From: Callorhinus ursinus
Taxonomy: Eukaryota; Chordata; Mammalia; Carnivora; Otariidae
NCBI RefSeq assembly: GCF_003265705.1
Contig: NW_020313285.1
Coordinates: 19,678,711-19,742,710 of the forward strand
Length of the DNA stretch: 64,000 nt
Reading direction: 5' to 3'
This document shows positions 23,813 to 35,089 of the stretch, one piece after another. A program made the translations under genes and the position numbers. The stretch's first letter is position 1. Each line of letters starts with the position of its first letter. Below the pieces are notes generated by a model. It was not told where the DNA came from. It did not search any database and saw nothing but the letters and a program-made list of their open reading frames with translations.

Positions 23813-24114
23813 TGGTATAGACTGTTTCATAATCAGCTTTTACTTAGTATATTAAGACTCTTTTTCCATGGCAACAAATACATTTCTATGTTACAATTTT
23901 TAATTGTTTCATAATATTTACTTGTATGGATACAGTATCATTTTTCTGACCAATCCCCCATTGTTGGATATTTAGGGTTTTCCTTTAAAATATTTTTTTT
24001 GTTTTTTAACTTTCACTTGTTAGAAACAACACTGTGATAAATATCTTAAAGCTACATCTCTGTAAATATCTTCAGTTATTTCCTTAGAAAAAGCTTCTGT
24101 GAGTAAAATAGCTG

Positions 24115-24960
24115 GTATCTTCTTGATTCTTCTGTTTTTCTCTTCGTAGATGGAGTTCCAGTTCTTTGAGCTGAAGCTCATGCTTGGTTATTAGCTCACA
24201 AAAGGATTGGGCATCAAACCGCTTTCTACCTCTGGCTTGCCTAACACGTTGGCTTGGAATGCCCTCACCCCCACCTGGACCAAAACTGCACATGGGGGAT
24301 CCAAGTTCTCCTCAGCTCTCTGTTTTTAACTGTCTTGGAGGCTCTCCCTGTAGTTCAGAGCTCTAAGTCCTATTTCTAACCCCAGATGTAAAACAGATGG
24401 GAAATGGATCCTGTGCCTTACTCTTAGAAGATTTCCCCCGCACCCCTACGTTTGCCTAGTGATTCTCTGAAGGCTGTTCTTCCTTTCTGGAAAAAGGTAC
24501 ATGGGGACCCATGGGGCCTCTCCACCTCCACTGTCACTTAAAAGCCTCTCTCCCCCATCCTTAGTAGCATGTGACTATTTAAAGAAAAATTTTTTAAGGG
24601 CTTCAAAGAGTAATAGGATAGTCTTCCGGGATGATTATTAAAATTCTTGAATACATTTAAGGGATTTACATTTTCAAAGAAAGAATGTTTTCTGTTTGAT
24701 GTTGAAAAAAGATGATTTTTTTTCCATCCCTGTGAATTTAAAAAATTTGCTTGACTTTCTAGTGGATAACCACAGTGCTCTTACATTCTGGATGTGGCAT
24801 TGGTTAGAATCCTCCATGATTGACTGCAGGGAGATTGTGTGTGTAAATGATTTTGAAATATGTTTTCAAACCAACGGCCATCTGTAAGTTGTCAGCTAAA
24901 AAAAAAATGGCATCTTCCTTGCATAGAGAAATTTCATTTCTTTGAGAGAAATAGTCTCTC
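24115..24960. other. no gene established
   Basis: Contains a short minus-strand open frame (24084-24293) with Lys/Glu/Leu-rich, coiled-coil-like text, discussed as a finding. The rest shows no exon or repeat body that I can name. Confidence 0.3.
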
Positions 24961-24963
24961 TCT

Positions 24964-25063
24964 NNNNNNNNNNNNNNNNNNNNNNNNNNNNNNNNNNNNN
25001 NNNNNNNNNNNNNNNNNNNNNNNNNNNNNNNNNNNNNNNNNNNNNNNNNNNNNNNNNNNNNNN
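24964..25063. other. assembly gap (100 N)
   Basis: Exactly 100 undetermined bases, the usual placeholder for a gap of unknown size. The left flank ends in 'agtctctctct', so a CT repeat or a SINE middle region probably stopped the assembly. Confidence 0.98.
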
Positions 25064-25489
25064 TAGGAAAGTGCCTCTTTTCCAGGCTAAAAGTTACACC
25101 TAAGAGTCTTGAGGGAACTGTAGGGTGTATGATGTTTTTCTGCCTCATTTAAAAGTAATTGTGAGTACATTTTATTTAAAATTTGTGTTAAAGTCACAAA
25201 ATGTCTCTGTAGTGCTGATTGGCTTTATGACTAGTATTTTAAAATGAGACACAGGAAAAAAATAAGTACAAGGTGTAGTGTGAGACATGGATATTTTTAT
25301 ATATAATAGAATGTTTTCAGCTATATATATATTTAAAACTTTAGAGTTTCCTGTCCCACATCCCCAGAGTACTGGCAACTGCATCAGGTAAGTCAGTCTT
25401 AATGTCCCTGTCTGGATCTGGTTAGCTGGGAGGTTTGGGCAGGAGCTTTGGGGACTCAGGAGAGGTGACAATAATGATCACTGTCATTT

Positions 25490-25660
25490 GGTAGCAGGTT
25501 ATTCTATGTCAGTCATTCTTCTTAACCTTACTCTCTAAATTAATTCTCATAAGAAGGTTAGGATGTTATTGTCCCCGATTTACAGCTGAGGCATTGGAGA
25601 CTTGGGTTATATTCCCCAAAGCAATACTGCTCAGTGACAGAGCTGGGATATAAAAGCCTC
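25490..25660 (-). repeat. MIR SINE relic, antisense
   Basis: 'ttctatgtcagtcattcttcttaaccttactctctaaattaattctcataagaaggttaggatgttattgtccccgatttacagctgaggcattgga...cagtgacagagctgggat' follows the reversed MIR order. Confidence 0.65.
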
Positions 25661-25969
25661 TGTCTGCATGCGCCCAGAGGGCACAAGGCAAACTCCCTGC
25701 TGGAACCAGCATAGCACCAGAGCAGCCCTGGGTGTTGGCGAAGTGGGAGGCCTGGTTCCTGCCCCTGGGAGATGGTGGCCCTTCTGTCTGTACCCCAGCC
25801 TGAGGGATGCGGGCAGAAGAGGTCTGAGCACCTCATGTCCCAAACAAACACATAAAACAAAGCAAAGTGAAAATGCCCCCAACCCTTGGCTAGAGGAAGC
25901 AAAAGACTAAGACTGAGGATGGAGAAGAAGATCTAGAATATCTAAAGTCCACCTCAGAGGACTTTATGG

Positions 25970-26147
25970 GCTACATTGTGTCCCCTAAAATTCATGCGTT
26001 GAAGGCCTTACCCCCAGCACCTCCGAATGTTAACACCATTTGGAGATCAGGTTTCTTTAAAGAGGTAATTAAGGTAAAATGAGGTCATTAGGATGGGTCC
26101 TATTCTCATAGGACTGGTGTGCTTCTCAGAGGAGGAGTTGAGGACAC

Positions 26148-26196
<49 letters not shown>

Positions 26197-26340
26197 GGAG
26201 ACCATGTGCAGACTAGGCAGAAGGCCATCATCTATGTACAGGCCAACAAGAGAGGCCTCGGAAGAAACCAGCCTGCTGGCACCTTCATCTCAGACTTCCA
26301 TCTTCCAGACCTGGGAGAAGATCACTTTCAGTGTCTAAGC
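25970..26340 (+). repeat. MaLR-type LTR, sense
   Basis: 'gctacattgtgtcccctaaaattcatgcgttgaaggccttaccccc...ttaattaaggtaaaatgaggtcattaggatgggtcctattctcatagg...gaaaccagcctgctggcaccttcatctcagacttccatcttccag' follows the MLT1/MST LTR order almost throughout. A (CA)n array has expanded inside it. Non-coding. Confidence 0.75.
26151..26192. repeat. (AC)21 microsatellite
   Basis: Twenty-one perfect AC units inside the MaLR LTR; likely polymorphic. Confidence 0.95.
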
Positions 26341-26344
26341 CCCC

Positions 26345-27160
26345 TAGTCTGGGGTACGGGGTTAGGGCAGCCTAGAAGTGAAGAGAGTGTCTGTGGCCAC
26401 CTGGGCCGTGTCTTGGAGGAAGGGAGAGTGGGACTCTCCTGTGAAAGAGAGCACAGTGGGGGATGCACCAGGGCTGCTAGGGGTGCCCAAGGGGAAACTC
26501 GCTTCGCATAGTAGAGAGGCAGCTGGATTGTAAAAGACCTGGGGCACCGGACCATACAGTTTGGATTTGCTTTCCTGGGCAAGAGGGAGCCACCAAAGGT
26601 TTTTTAAACCCTGGGTCCTTGGTCTTGCATAGCAGCCAGGAAGAGGTGCCTCTCTAAAAGTCACCGGAAGCTCCCGGCAGGTGAAGAGGAGCAGCCACCC
26701 CACAGAAGGGCCTGAGGGGCTGGCTTTAAACTGTATGTAAGGGGAAGGGCTAAGTCCAGCACGCATTGTGGAATGAAGAAAGCACATGGTGACCTGTGAT
26801 TCCTTTGATGTGAAATGAGTTAGCGTTATCCAAAGCTAGAGACACACTTGGATGCAGGGGCCAGACCGGAAGGGGTGAAGTGTCGCGATGTGGCCTGGAG
26901 TGCAGGTCTTCTCACATCACCTGTGTGTCCTCCCCGTATCTGATTACAGCTTTTAATCAATGTGTCAGTTGACTCGATGTTTTACTGAAAGAAAAAAATC
27001 TACTTTACTCTTGTCCCAGGCAGAAATATCTGAAAAATTGTGGCTTTGATGTCACAATATTATTTTTTCTAATTTACGGTAAATTAAATATATTTGCTGT
27101 AAAATAAAAACTGTTTACCTGTGTCACCTAAAATCATTTGCAATGGCAAAGTGATTAAAT
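26345..27160. other. no gene seen
   Basis: No exon recognised. A weak antisense L2-like text ('gaagagagtgtctgtggccacctgggccgtgtc...gggacctggggcaccgg') may underlie 26380-26620. AT-rich after 26930. Confidence 0.3.
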
Positions 27161-27164
27161 ACTT

Positions 27165-27375
27165 CCACCTCAGAGCCAAGCTGCCTAAATTTGCATTTCA
27201 CCTCTGCCGTTTACTACTGGCCTTTGATTACCCTCTTTAAACCTCATTTCCTTGTCTTTACTATTACCTTTATAAGGTAATAATGGCACCTTCCTGATAG
27301 GATTATTAAGAGGACATATTCAGTGACAACTGATTAGCACGGTTCCTGGCGTAGAGTAACTACTGAAATAAATGC
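27165..27375 (+). repeat. MIR SINE relic
   Basis: 'cagagccaagctgcctaaatttgcatttcacctctgccgtttactactggcc...cctcatttccttgtctttactatta...ataggattattaagaggacatattcag...gattagcacggttcctggcgtag' is a nearly full-length sense MIR. Confidence 0.7.
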
Positions 27376-27379
27376 AACT

Positions 27380-28260
27380 GATTAAAAACTGGTTAGAGAG
27401 ACTTCTGCTTCTACTCATGTTAATATAGCTGGTACTGGATTTGTTCTCCCGCTGTGAACAGCTAGAAAACTGGACAAAGTAGGAAGCTACTATTTTAAGA
27501 CAGTGGAAAACAGGAAGTGCGGGACAGGGATCTAGGAGAGAAAGGGAACAAGTGAAATGAGCCCTAAAATCTCCCCAGCTTTCTGCAGGATTTAAAATGC
27601 AGTAGGGAAGGGACACTTGTGCAGAGCACCATAACCTCTGGGAGTCAGGAAGGCAGGGATCGTGTTCAAGGAAGATGAGTAACTAGAACTTGCCTGTGAT
27701 TCTACTTACGAGAGTTTTGGGGAAAGGCAAAACCACAGGGACAGAAAACAGATTGGTGGTTCCATAGGGGTGAGGAGGGTTTTCAGCCAAAGGGCACAGT
27801 GCATGGTGCCCTTGAGGCGGCTTGTAGCAGCTCACAAGAGCCCGGTCTGCACATCTCTTACCAGCTGCACATTTAAGTGATGCCATGTCAGCAGTTTGAA
27901 ACTGGCCAGGGCAGGAGTATTTACAACAGGAAAATTAGCAAACAATCAAGGCTTAGTTCTGTTGTGTTGTTTGTTTTTGAGAGCTGGTTTACCAGCACAC
28001 CACTGGGCAAGGGGGAACTTGGGGAGATAATGGAACTGTCTATCTTGATTAAGGTGGTGGTTACTTGATAGGATGCATTAGTTAAAATTCATAGATCTGT
28101 ACACTCAAAGGGGTAGATTTTACTAACCAAAAAAGAAACATGCAAAAAACTTGAAATTAAAGATAGATTTAACATACGTTTCTATGAAAATGTGGACATA
28201 GGATTTTAAAAACTATTTGTGTTTTTTAAATGGTAAAGTATATTTTGAAAAAGGACAAAA
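27380..28260. other. no gene seen; L1/A-rich remnants
   Basis: AT-rich sequence with phrases such as 'ggtggttccataggggtgagg' and 'ttgattaaggtggtggttacttgataggatgcattagttaaaattcatagatctgtacactcaaaggggtagattttac' (27680-28140) that look like an old sense L1M 3' end. No coding exon. Confidence 0.45.
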
Positions 28261-28262
28261 CC

Positions 28263-28452
28263 GGGGCGCCTGGGTGGCTCAGTCAGTTAAGCGGCTGCCT
28301 TCGGCTCAGGTCATGATCCCAGGGTCCTGGGATCAAGTCCCGCATTAGGCTCCCTGCTCAGCGGGGAGCCTGCTTCTCCCTTTCCCTCTGGCCCTCCCCC
28401 TGCTCCTGCTCTCTCTCGAGTTCTCTCTCAAGAAAATAAAATCTTTAAAAAA
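28263..28452 (+). mobile_element. CAN SINE, sense
   Basis: 'ggggcgcctgggtggctcagtcagttaagcggctgcc' to 'aaaataaaatctttaaaaaaa'. Target duplication 'aaaggacaaaa' on both sides. Close to the arctoid consensus as I remember it. Confidence 0.94.
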
Positions 28453-28514
28453 AAGGACAAAATTGGCCAACGACCAAATAGCTGATTTCAAGGCATATAG
28501 TAAATTTGCAGCCG

Positions 28515-28722
28515 CAGTTCTCAGCTGAGAGTGGTTAAACCCCAAGGGACATTTGACAATGTCTGGAGACATGTTTGATTGGCACAACTTGGGGGAGGGT
28601 ACTGCTGGCATCTAGTGGGTAGAGGCCAGGGTTGCTATTGAACATCCTAATGGGCACAGGACAGCTCCACGACAAATAGGCTTAAAATGTCAATAGTGCC
28701 AAGATTGAGAAACTCTGATTGT
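28515..28722 (+). repeat. MER20 DNA transposon relic
   Basis: 'gggacatttgacaatgtctggagacatgtttgattggcacaacttgggggagggtactgctggcatctagtgggtagaggccagggttgct...aaaatgtcaatagtgccaagattgagaaactctg' is a nearly complete MER20 (nonautonomous hAT-Charlie). Terminal 'cagttctca' / 'tgagaaactctg' mark the inverted ends. Confidence 0.85.
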
Positions 28723-28792
28723 GATCAAACCCTCCTCACCCCCATTGTTATCAGTCGATGGGATATATGGACCCGTGAATATAGAACCAATT

Positions 28793-28993
28793 TTTTAAAA
28801 AGATTTATTTAAGAGAGAGAGAGTAAGTGCGTGAGAGCAAGGAGGGTGGGGCAGAGGGGAGGGAGAGAGAGAATCTCAAGCAGACTCTGCACTGAGAGGA
28901 GCCCGATGTGGGGCTTGATCTCATAATCCTGAGATCATGACCTGAGCCAAAACCAAGAGCTGGAGATTTAACCAACTGAGCCACCCAGGTGCT
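28793..28993 (-). mobile_element. CAN SINE, antisense
   Basis: 'aaaaagatttatttaagagagagag' to 'aactgagccacccaggtgctgcc'. Older than its + strand neighbour at 28263 by divergence. Target duplication not clear. Confidence 0.9.
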
Positions 28994-29872
28994 GCCATAT
29001 AATACTGATTTTTGACAACAGTACCAAGATAGTTCAATGAGAAATAGGAATAGTTTTTTCAACCAATGACATTGACATAATGGATATTCAAATGGAAAAA
29101 TAGATCCTGATCCCCACCTCAAATCATATCAGTTAACTCCAAAAGCATCATAGGAAACCTAAGTATAAAAGCTAAAGTTATAGAACATCTAGAAGAAAAC
29201 AAAGAAATCATCACAATCTTAGGGTAGGCACATGTTTCTTAGGGTAGGCATTTAGGATACCAAAAGCACAAATGAAGAAAACAAATTGGACTTCCTCAAA
29301 ATGAAAAAAAAAATTCCTAGAAAGACATTGTTAAGATGATGTAAAGTCAAGACACAGCTCGGCAGAAAGCATTCACAATACCTATGTCTGACAAAGGAGT
29401 CGTATCCAGTAGATATAAAGAGCTCATACAGCATAGGGGTAAGAAGACAAAAGACCTTATTAAAAATGGGGGAATGAAGGTTCCAGTGCTAGCATGGTAG
29501 CATAAGCTCACTTAGTCCACTCATCCCACTGATTAGAACTAAAACCCTTGAGCAAACACAAAAATCAACTACCAGAGAACTCTAAAGAGTAAACAGGAAC
29601 AGCTTGTGGGGACGCCACACCGAGACAAGTGCATGCATGGGGGACGTTTCCCAGGCCCATTCTCTTTCTCTCTGTCTGTCTGTCTGTCTATCTCTGTTTC
29701 TTGCCATCTCTCAGCTTTGCCCAGAGGGACAGGCTGCACTTGCACAGCAGCAAGACAGCTGTAGCAGAATGGGGGGCTGGGGAGGACAGACAGACAAATC
29801 TCAGTCTAACCTCTGAGCTATGCATAAGTGGGACAGACCCAAAGCAGCACGGCAAAGCTTTGAAAACCAAAC

Positions 29873-30057
29873 GGATGGGATGTCTGGGTGGCTCAGTTGG
29901 TTAAGCATCTGCTTTTGGCTAAGATCATGATCCCAGGGTCCTGGGACTGAGTCCCACATTGGGCTCCTTGCTCAGGAGGGAGTCTGTTCTCCCTCTGCCT
30001 GCCACTCCCCTGCCTGTGCTCTATCTGACAAATAAATAAATAAAATCTTAAAAAAAT
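29873..30057 (+). mobile_element. CAN SINE, sense
   Basis: Begins 'ggatgggatgtctgggtggctcagttggttaag' and ends in 'aaataaataaataaaatcttaaaaaaat'. Perfect 10-bp target duplication 'aaaaccaaac' at 29863-29872 and 30058-30067. Confidence 0.93.
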
Positions 30058-32133
30058 AAAACCAAACTGAGCCTTAAAGCATGTGCATGCATCTTTTTTG
30101 CTTAATCACTAAATAATGCATGCTCAAGGACAGAACCAAGCCAATACAGCATAGGCTTAGAGAACTAAACTTAGATTTGAATCGCTACATATGGAAGGCA
30201 AAACAGAGCATGTAGCTTGAACCTAACTCAGTTGATTGCCTGCTAAAACAAAAATATGGATTTCTCTGGAGGATTATATACAAGGCCCAAAGTCTACACA
30301 ACATAACATTCACAATGTCTGGGGCAATTCCATATAAAATTCCACATCCCACCATATAAAGAACCAGGAAAATGTGGCCAGTTCTTCAGGGAAAAGACAA
30401 TGAATGCCAACCCTAAGGTGTCCCATGCATTGGAATTATCAAACAAAGACTTCAAAGAAGCTATTATAACTATGTTCCATTAGGTCAAGAAAAACACATT
30501 TGGAATGAATAAAAGGATAGAAGTTCTCAGCAGAGACATAGGACCTATAAAAAAGAGCCAGATGGAAATGTTAAGACTGAAAAATACGAAATCGGAAATT
30601 TAAAAATTTACTGATTTCAATAGCAGCTTGGTGATGATGAGAGGGGAAAAAAAACCCTATAAACTTTAAGATAGATCAATGGAAATTACACACTCTGAAG
30701 AATAGAGAGAAAAGAAAATTAGAAAAAACGAGAAGAGCCCCAGGGACCTGTGGGAAAGATATTTAAATTTTAAAAAATTTGTTCAGTTTAATTTTTAAAG
30801 TTTAATTCTCTAGAGAAGGTATTGTGGAGGTGACATGGAGCAGGAAGGGGGCAATCCTGGGGGACTGGGCACAGACAGGTCAGGAAGGGGAGGCAGATGG
30901 AGATCTGACCCCACCATGGGAGGTCCTGGAGCCACTGCAGGGAGGGGAGGGCCCAAGGATCCCCTACCCACTTCCCACTGTGTGACTTCAGGTGGGCAGC
31001 TGCAGCTTGGAGAGGGGCAGATGGTTGCTCAGGGTCACAAACATCGGGAAGGGGTAAGAGCCACAGAACGGAAAGCAAGAAGGGGCAGAAAGAACTCCCA
31101 GCTCATGAGAGTCACCAAGAACCCTCACTACCATTGCAGCTCGGTTCCTACACCCAGTCCCCACCACATCCAAATAATGCTGTGAACCAGCCCCCAGGTC
31201 AGTCCATGCCCCTCAGGGTGGGAAACCAGAAACAGGGGCTAGGTGGCCCCTCGGAGATGTCACTGGAGTCCCAGAAGAAGAAGAAAAATCAACTGCAAAA
31301 AAAATATTTGAAGAAATAAAAGTCTTCCCAGATTTGGTGAAAGACATAAATTGACATATTCCAGAGGCTCTGCAAACCCCCAAAAGGATAAGGTCATTGG
31401 AAATGATGCTTAGACACATTATAAACAGCTAAAAATGAAAGATAAAGAAAAATATCATCAAAACAGCTAGGAAAAAAACTACACATTACATAGAGTGGAA
31501 TAATGATCGTGGTACATCCATACAATGAAAAAGCACTTAGTAATAAAAAAGGAACAAACTATTGGTACATGCAAAAACATAGAGGAATCTCACAAGTATT
31601 ATGCTGTGTAAAAGAAGACAAAGTACACAGTGTTTGATTCTAGTTATGTAAAATTGTAGGAAATATAGAATAATCTATAGTGACAGAGAACAAATCAGTG
31701 GTTGCTGGAAAGGGAGGGACAGATTACAAAAGTGCATGAGGAAATTGTGGGGACTGATAGAAATGTTTGTTATCCTGATTGTGTACACTTTGGTTTCCCA
31801 AGTGTGTACATTTGTGAAAACTGGTCAGATCGCATACTTTGAATATCTGCAGTTTGTTGTACTTTAATTAGAACAGTAAAGTTGTTAAAATGGGCAAAAG
31901 ATAAAAAACTTAACAAACGAAGGTATATAAGTTGACAATATGTACAGGAAAAGATGCTCAACATCATTAGTCATCAATGCAAATTACAACCATAATAATA
32001 CACCAGTACACACCCACTAGAATGGCAAAATTTTCAAATGATGGCAAGAATGGGAAGCAACTAGATCTTTCACACATCAGTTGCCGCTGGCAATGTAAAA
32101 TGGTGCAACCTTGCTTTGGAATCAGTTTGGCAG

Positions 32134-32325
32134 CGTTTTTTGTTTTTTGTTTTTTAAATATTTTATTTACTTGAGACAGAGAGAGAGAGAAAGTACAAGT
32201 GGGCAGGAGGGTCAGAGGGAGAGGGAGAAGCAGACTCTCTGCAGAGCAGGGCTCCATCCCAGGACCCTGAGATCATGACCTGAGCCTAAGGCAGATGCTT
32301 AACTGACCGAGCCACCCAGGCACCC
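32134..32325 (-). mobile_element. CAN SINE, antisense
   Basis: T-rich end, 'aaatattttatttacttgagacagagag' to 'gagccacccaggcacc'. Perfect 11-bp target duplication 'cagtttggcag' at 32123-32133 and 32326-32336, inside an L1 relic. Confidence 0.94.
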
Positions 32326-32868
32326 CAGTTTGGCAGTTTCTTAAGTATATATACACTTACTGTATGATCCAGCTACTCAAATCGTAGGTATCAACCTAAG
32401 AGAAACAAAAACTATGCCCACACAAAGTCTCGTACGTTATTATTCGTAGCAGCTTTATTGATGATGGAAACACCTGGACTGTCTGTACACTGATGAGTGG
32501 ATAAGCCCAGTCATGTTATACCATACAGTGGTGTCCTGCTCCTCAGTAGAAAGGCACAAACAGAACACCAACACATGGATGAGCCTTAAAAAACAAAATG
32601 TTAAGTAAAAGAAGCCACACACAAAAGTACAGATTGTGTGATTCTGTTCATTCTAGAATAGACAAAATGAACCTATGGCATCAAAACACAGATAGATCAC
32701 TTGTTGCTTGGGGCTAGGAGGTCAGGGTGGGGGACTACCTGAAGAGAGGCATTTCTGTATATTAATTTTGGGGTTGTTATGTGGATTTTTAGGTTGTAAA
32801 TAATACACATTATGATGTATGTAAACTAGACTTCAATAAAGCTGATTATTAAAAATATGACTGTATAA

Positions 32869-33071
32869 ATGGGGACACCTGGGTGGCCTGAGTTGCCAAG
32901 CATCTGACTCTTGGTTTCTGCTCGGGTTGTGGTTTCAGGGTCACGGGATTGAGCCCTGCCTCGGGCTCTATGCTTGGTTTGGAGTCTGCTTGGGATTCTC
33001 TCTCCCTCTCCCGCTGCCCCTCCTCCTAATCTCTCTCTTTCTCCAATAAATAAATAAATTTTTAAAAATGG
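32869..33071 (+). mobile_element. CAN SINE, sense, variant
   Basis: 'ggggacacctgggtggcctgagttgcc' to 'aataaataaataaatttttaaaaatgg'. A perfect 19-bp target duplication 'taaaaatatgactgtataa' (32850-32868 and 33072-33090). The body differs from the other copies ('tctgactcttggtttctgctcgggttgtggtttcagggtcac'), pointing to another CAN SINE subfamily. Confidence 0.95.
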
Positions 33072-33404
33072 TAAAAATATGACTGTATAATGAATTACAA
33101 TCATGATAAAACTAAAGAGCTCAAGACAATTTAGCACTGGTACCAAGAGAGACAAAGAGAAGAACAGAACCATAAATAATTTTGAGAAACTGACTTGAGT
33201 TTACAATAGTTAAGAATTTTGAATGTGGTTACTCTGGTATTTCAAATCAGGTTGGTGGAGGAATTATTCATAAATGGTGTTGCATCAACATATATAACTC
33301 AAAATAGAAAATAGAATTAGAGCCTTATCTATTACCATTTACAAAAAATAAATTCCATGTGGATTAAAGAGTTACGTCTATCAAACAAGAAAAGCAAGCT
33401 TTAA

Positions 33405-34695
33405 TGGCCCAGGGTGGGGGTGAGGGGGAGTCCAGCTGGGTCACCCTGTGCTTGGAGAAGCTTGAGGTCCTGGTGATAGCCGGGTCCCGTGACCCTGTGC
33501 GGTGTGTCCGGGCTCCTGTCTCCAGGCCTAGGGCTAAGGACTACCTCTGAAAGGCCGTCCAAGCGCTGAGCCTCAACTCCCCAGACAGTAACACGGCATC
33601 GTAGTGGTACCATTCCTGACTCGAAGGGCTGTAGCGGGGACTGCATGAGGGGAACGCCCAGTGTGGTAGCTGACAACAAATGCTGGTCTCTCCCCTCAGG
33701 GCAGGAGCATCGGCCTGGGACCCAAGCTGGGGATGGCGGCTCTGTGGGAGAAAGCAGGCGTTCGGCACGAGCGCTTCTTCTGTCCTCTCACCTGCTCACG
33801 AGTGACTGGGGAAGACCCACCGAGGAGAGGAGGCAGGAGCAGAGAGCCGAGGAGGCTGAGGCACCCAGGGAAGGAGGGGTCCGGACAGCCCTTGGCAACA
33901 GCATGGACCCTTGGGGGGGGCCCCTCCTCAGCTTCCACGGGCAGTGCTGGGGCACTCTCTGAGTCTCTGGGCACAAGCCCCCAAACAAGCTCACTGGCCC
34001 TGAGAGCTGATCCGATTCCCGAAGATGTCTGCCTCCCCTTTGTTTCCCCCGAGTCTCTGGGGAGAGCTGGATTAAGTGGAATTGGAGGCAGGTGAGGATC
34101 ACAGGTGTTGGGTGCTGGGGCAGTAGTCTCCATGGTAACGGAGCCATCTGGCTTTCTTGCCTGGCACCAGGCCTTGTGACTCCATGGTAGAATCTTCTCT
34201 GACAGGCAGAGGGGGATTTGCCAGGGTGAAGAGCAAGCCAGGAAGAAGGGACCTGCCAAGGGCAGCTTTGTCTTTCTCGCCGGAGTTTGAAGATTGGCCT
34301 TGATCATGTCACAACTTGGGGCCACTGCTGGCTCCAGGATGGATGCCAGAGGCGGTGGCTGAGGGACAGCATATGTGGCGTTGGGCACGTGCCGCTTTGT
34401 CTAGCCCCTCTGGAGAGTAGGTGGGGGCACATCTGGCCTCCTTCAATCCAGAACCCACTGGCAAAGCAGCGCCAGGGCCCAGGCGGGGAAGACTCGGGTG
34501 TGGGAGAGCCTCTGGGCCAGCACGGCGGGATGGCAGGAAGGGTAAGGCCTCGGGGAACCCAGCCCCTGCAGGGACAGTGCAGCCCTAGTGATGGGCTTCT
34601 CCCCATAAGCTGTTCACGAGGTAGTGCCAGGAGAGCCCTGCAAACCTTCATTCTTGTGGCGAATCCCTTCACCCATGCAACCAGCCCTGTGACCC
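33405..34695. other. no gene established
   Basis: GC-richer unique-looking sequence. The long opposite frames 33696-34388 (minus) and 33733-34095 (plus) overlap and neither shows a domain or splice signals that fit. A 'cccctcag' acceptor-like site at about 33700 has no convincing exon after it. Confidence 0.35.
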
Positions 34696-34699
34696 ACCT

Positions 34700-35085
34700 G
34701 TATGTGAGAGTGTCCTGGGGCTGCCTGAACCAATCACCACCAACTGGGTGGCTTAACACAACACAAATGAATTCTCGAACAGTTCTGAAGGCAGGTTCCT
34801 CAAGGAGAATGTGTTCCCTGCCTCTCATGGTTTCTGGCGGCTCCTTGCTCTCTTGGCTTGTGGCAGCACCACTCCAGTCTCTGCCCCCAATGTCATATGA
34901 TGCTCCCTCTGTGTCTGGGTCCAAATTTCTCTCATAAGGACAGCAGTTGTTGGATTTAGGGCCACCCTAATCCAGTATGACCTCATCTTAACTTGATTAC
35001 ATCTACAAATACTCTATTTCCAAATAAGGTTGCATTCCCAGGGACCCCGGGTACCTATCTTGTGGGGGACACGGTTCAGACCACA
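34700..35085 (-). repeat. MaLR-type LTR, antisense
   Basis: 'gtgtcctggggctgcctgaaccaatcaccaccaactgggtggcttaacacaac...cagttctgaaggcagg...ccctaatccagtatgacctcatcttaacttgattacatctacaaatactctatttccaaataaggttgcattcccaggg' matches a common LTR of the MaLR group read backwards. The minus open frame 34304-34924 passes through it and is accidental. Confidence 0.65.
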
Positions 35086-35089
35086 ATAC

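Larger units (their letters stand above)
21770..24110 (-). repeat. old L1M element, antisense
   Basis: The text reads as the reverse complement of an old L1 3' portion: 'ttaatttggagatcattgtagattcacag', 'gtcatttttgagaatgttctag', 'tgctgtgaatgtgactgctgtttatactcatgtgtgg', 'tatctcattgtgattgaggttacatttc', 'ctttctcccactctgtgacttg'. It is heavily diverged and split by SINEs at 21943 and 23235. No intact protein remains. The right end is approximate and may include a second L1 piece after 23760. Confidence 0.7.
29000..33400 (+). repeat. old L1 cluster, sense
   Basis: Several old L1 pieces in the sense direction. 29000-29460 is degraded ORF2 text ('aagctaaagttatagaacatctagaagaaaac', 'aaaaccttattaaaaatggg' type). 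30070-30720 resembles L1/HAL1 ORF1 text ('aaacaaagacttcaaagaagctattataactatgttcc'). 31310-31870 and 31880-32860 each end like an L1M 3' end ('acagagaacaaatcagtggttgctgg' and later 'gcttggggctaggaggtcagggtgggg'), so two 3' ends lie in series. 33080-33400 is another ORF2 piece. The block 30825-31300 looks unique or MIR-like. Three SINEs sit inside. No intact protein remains. Confidence 0.65.

Noticed and set aside
24135..24180. Plus-strand acceptor followed by ATG ('ctcttcgtag' then MEFQFFELKLMLGY)
   Set aside because: A stop follows after 14 codons and no donor or conserved protein is seen.
33696..34388. 230-codon minus frame opposite several plus frames
   Set aside because: No domain and no splice context. 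Overlapping frames on both strands suggest compositional openness.
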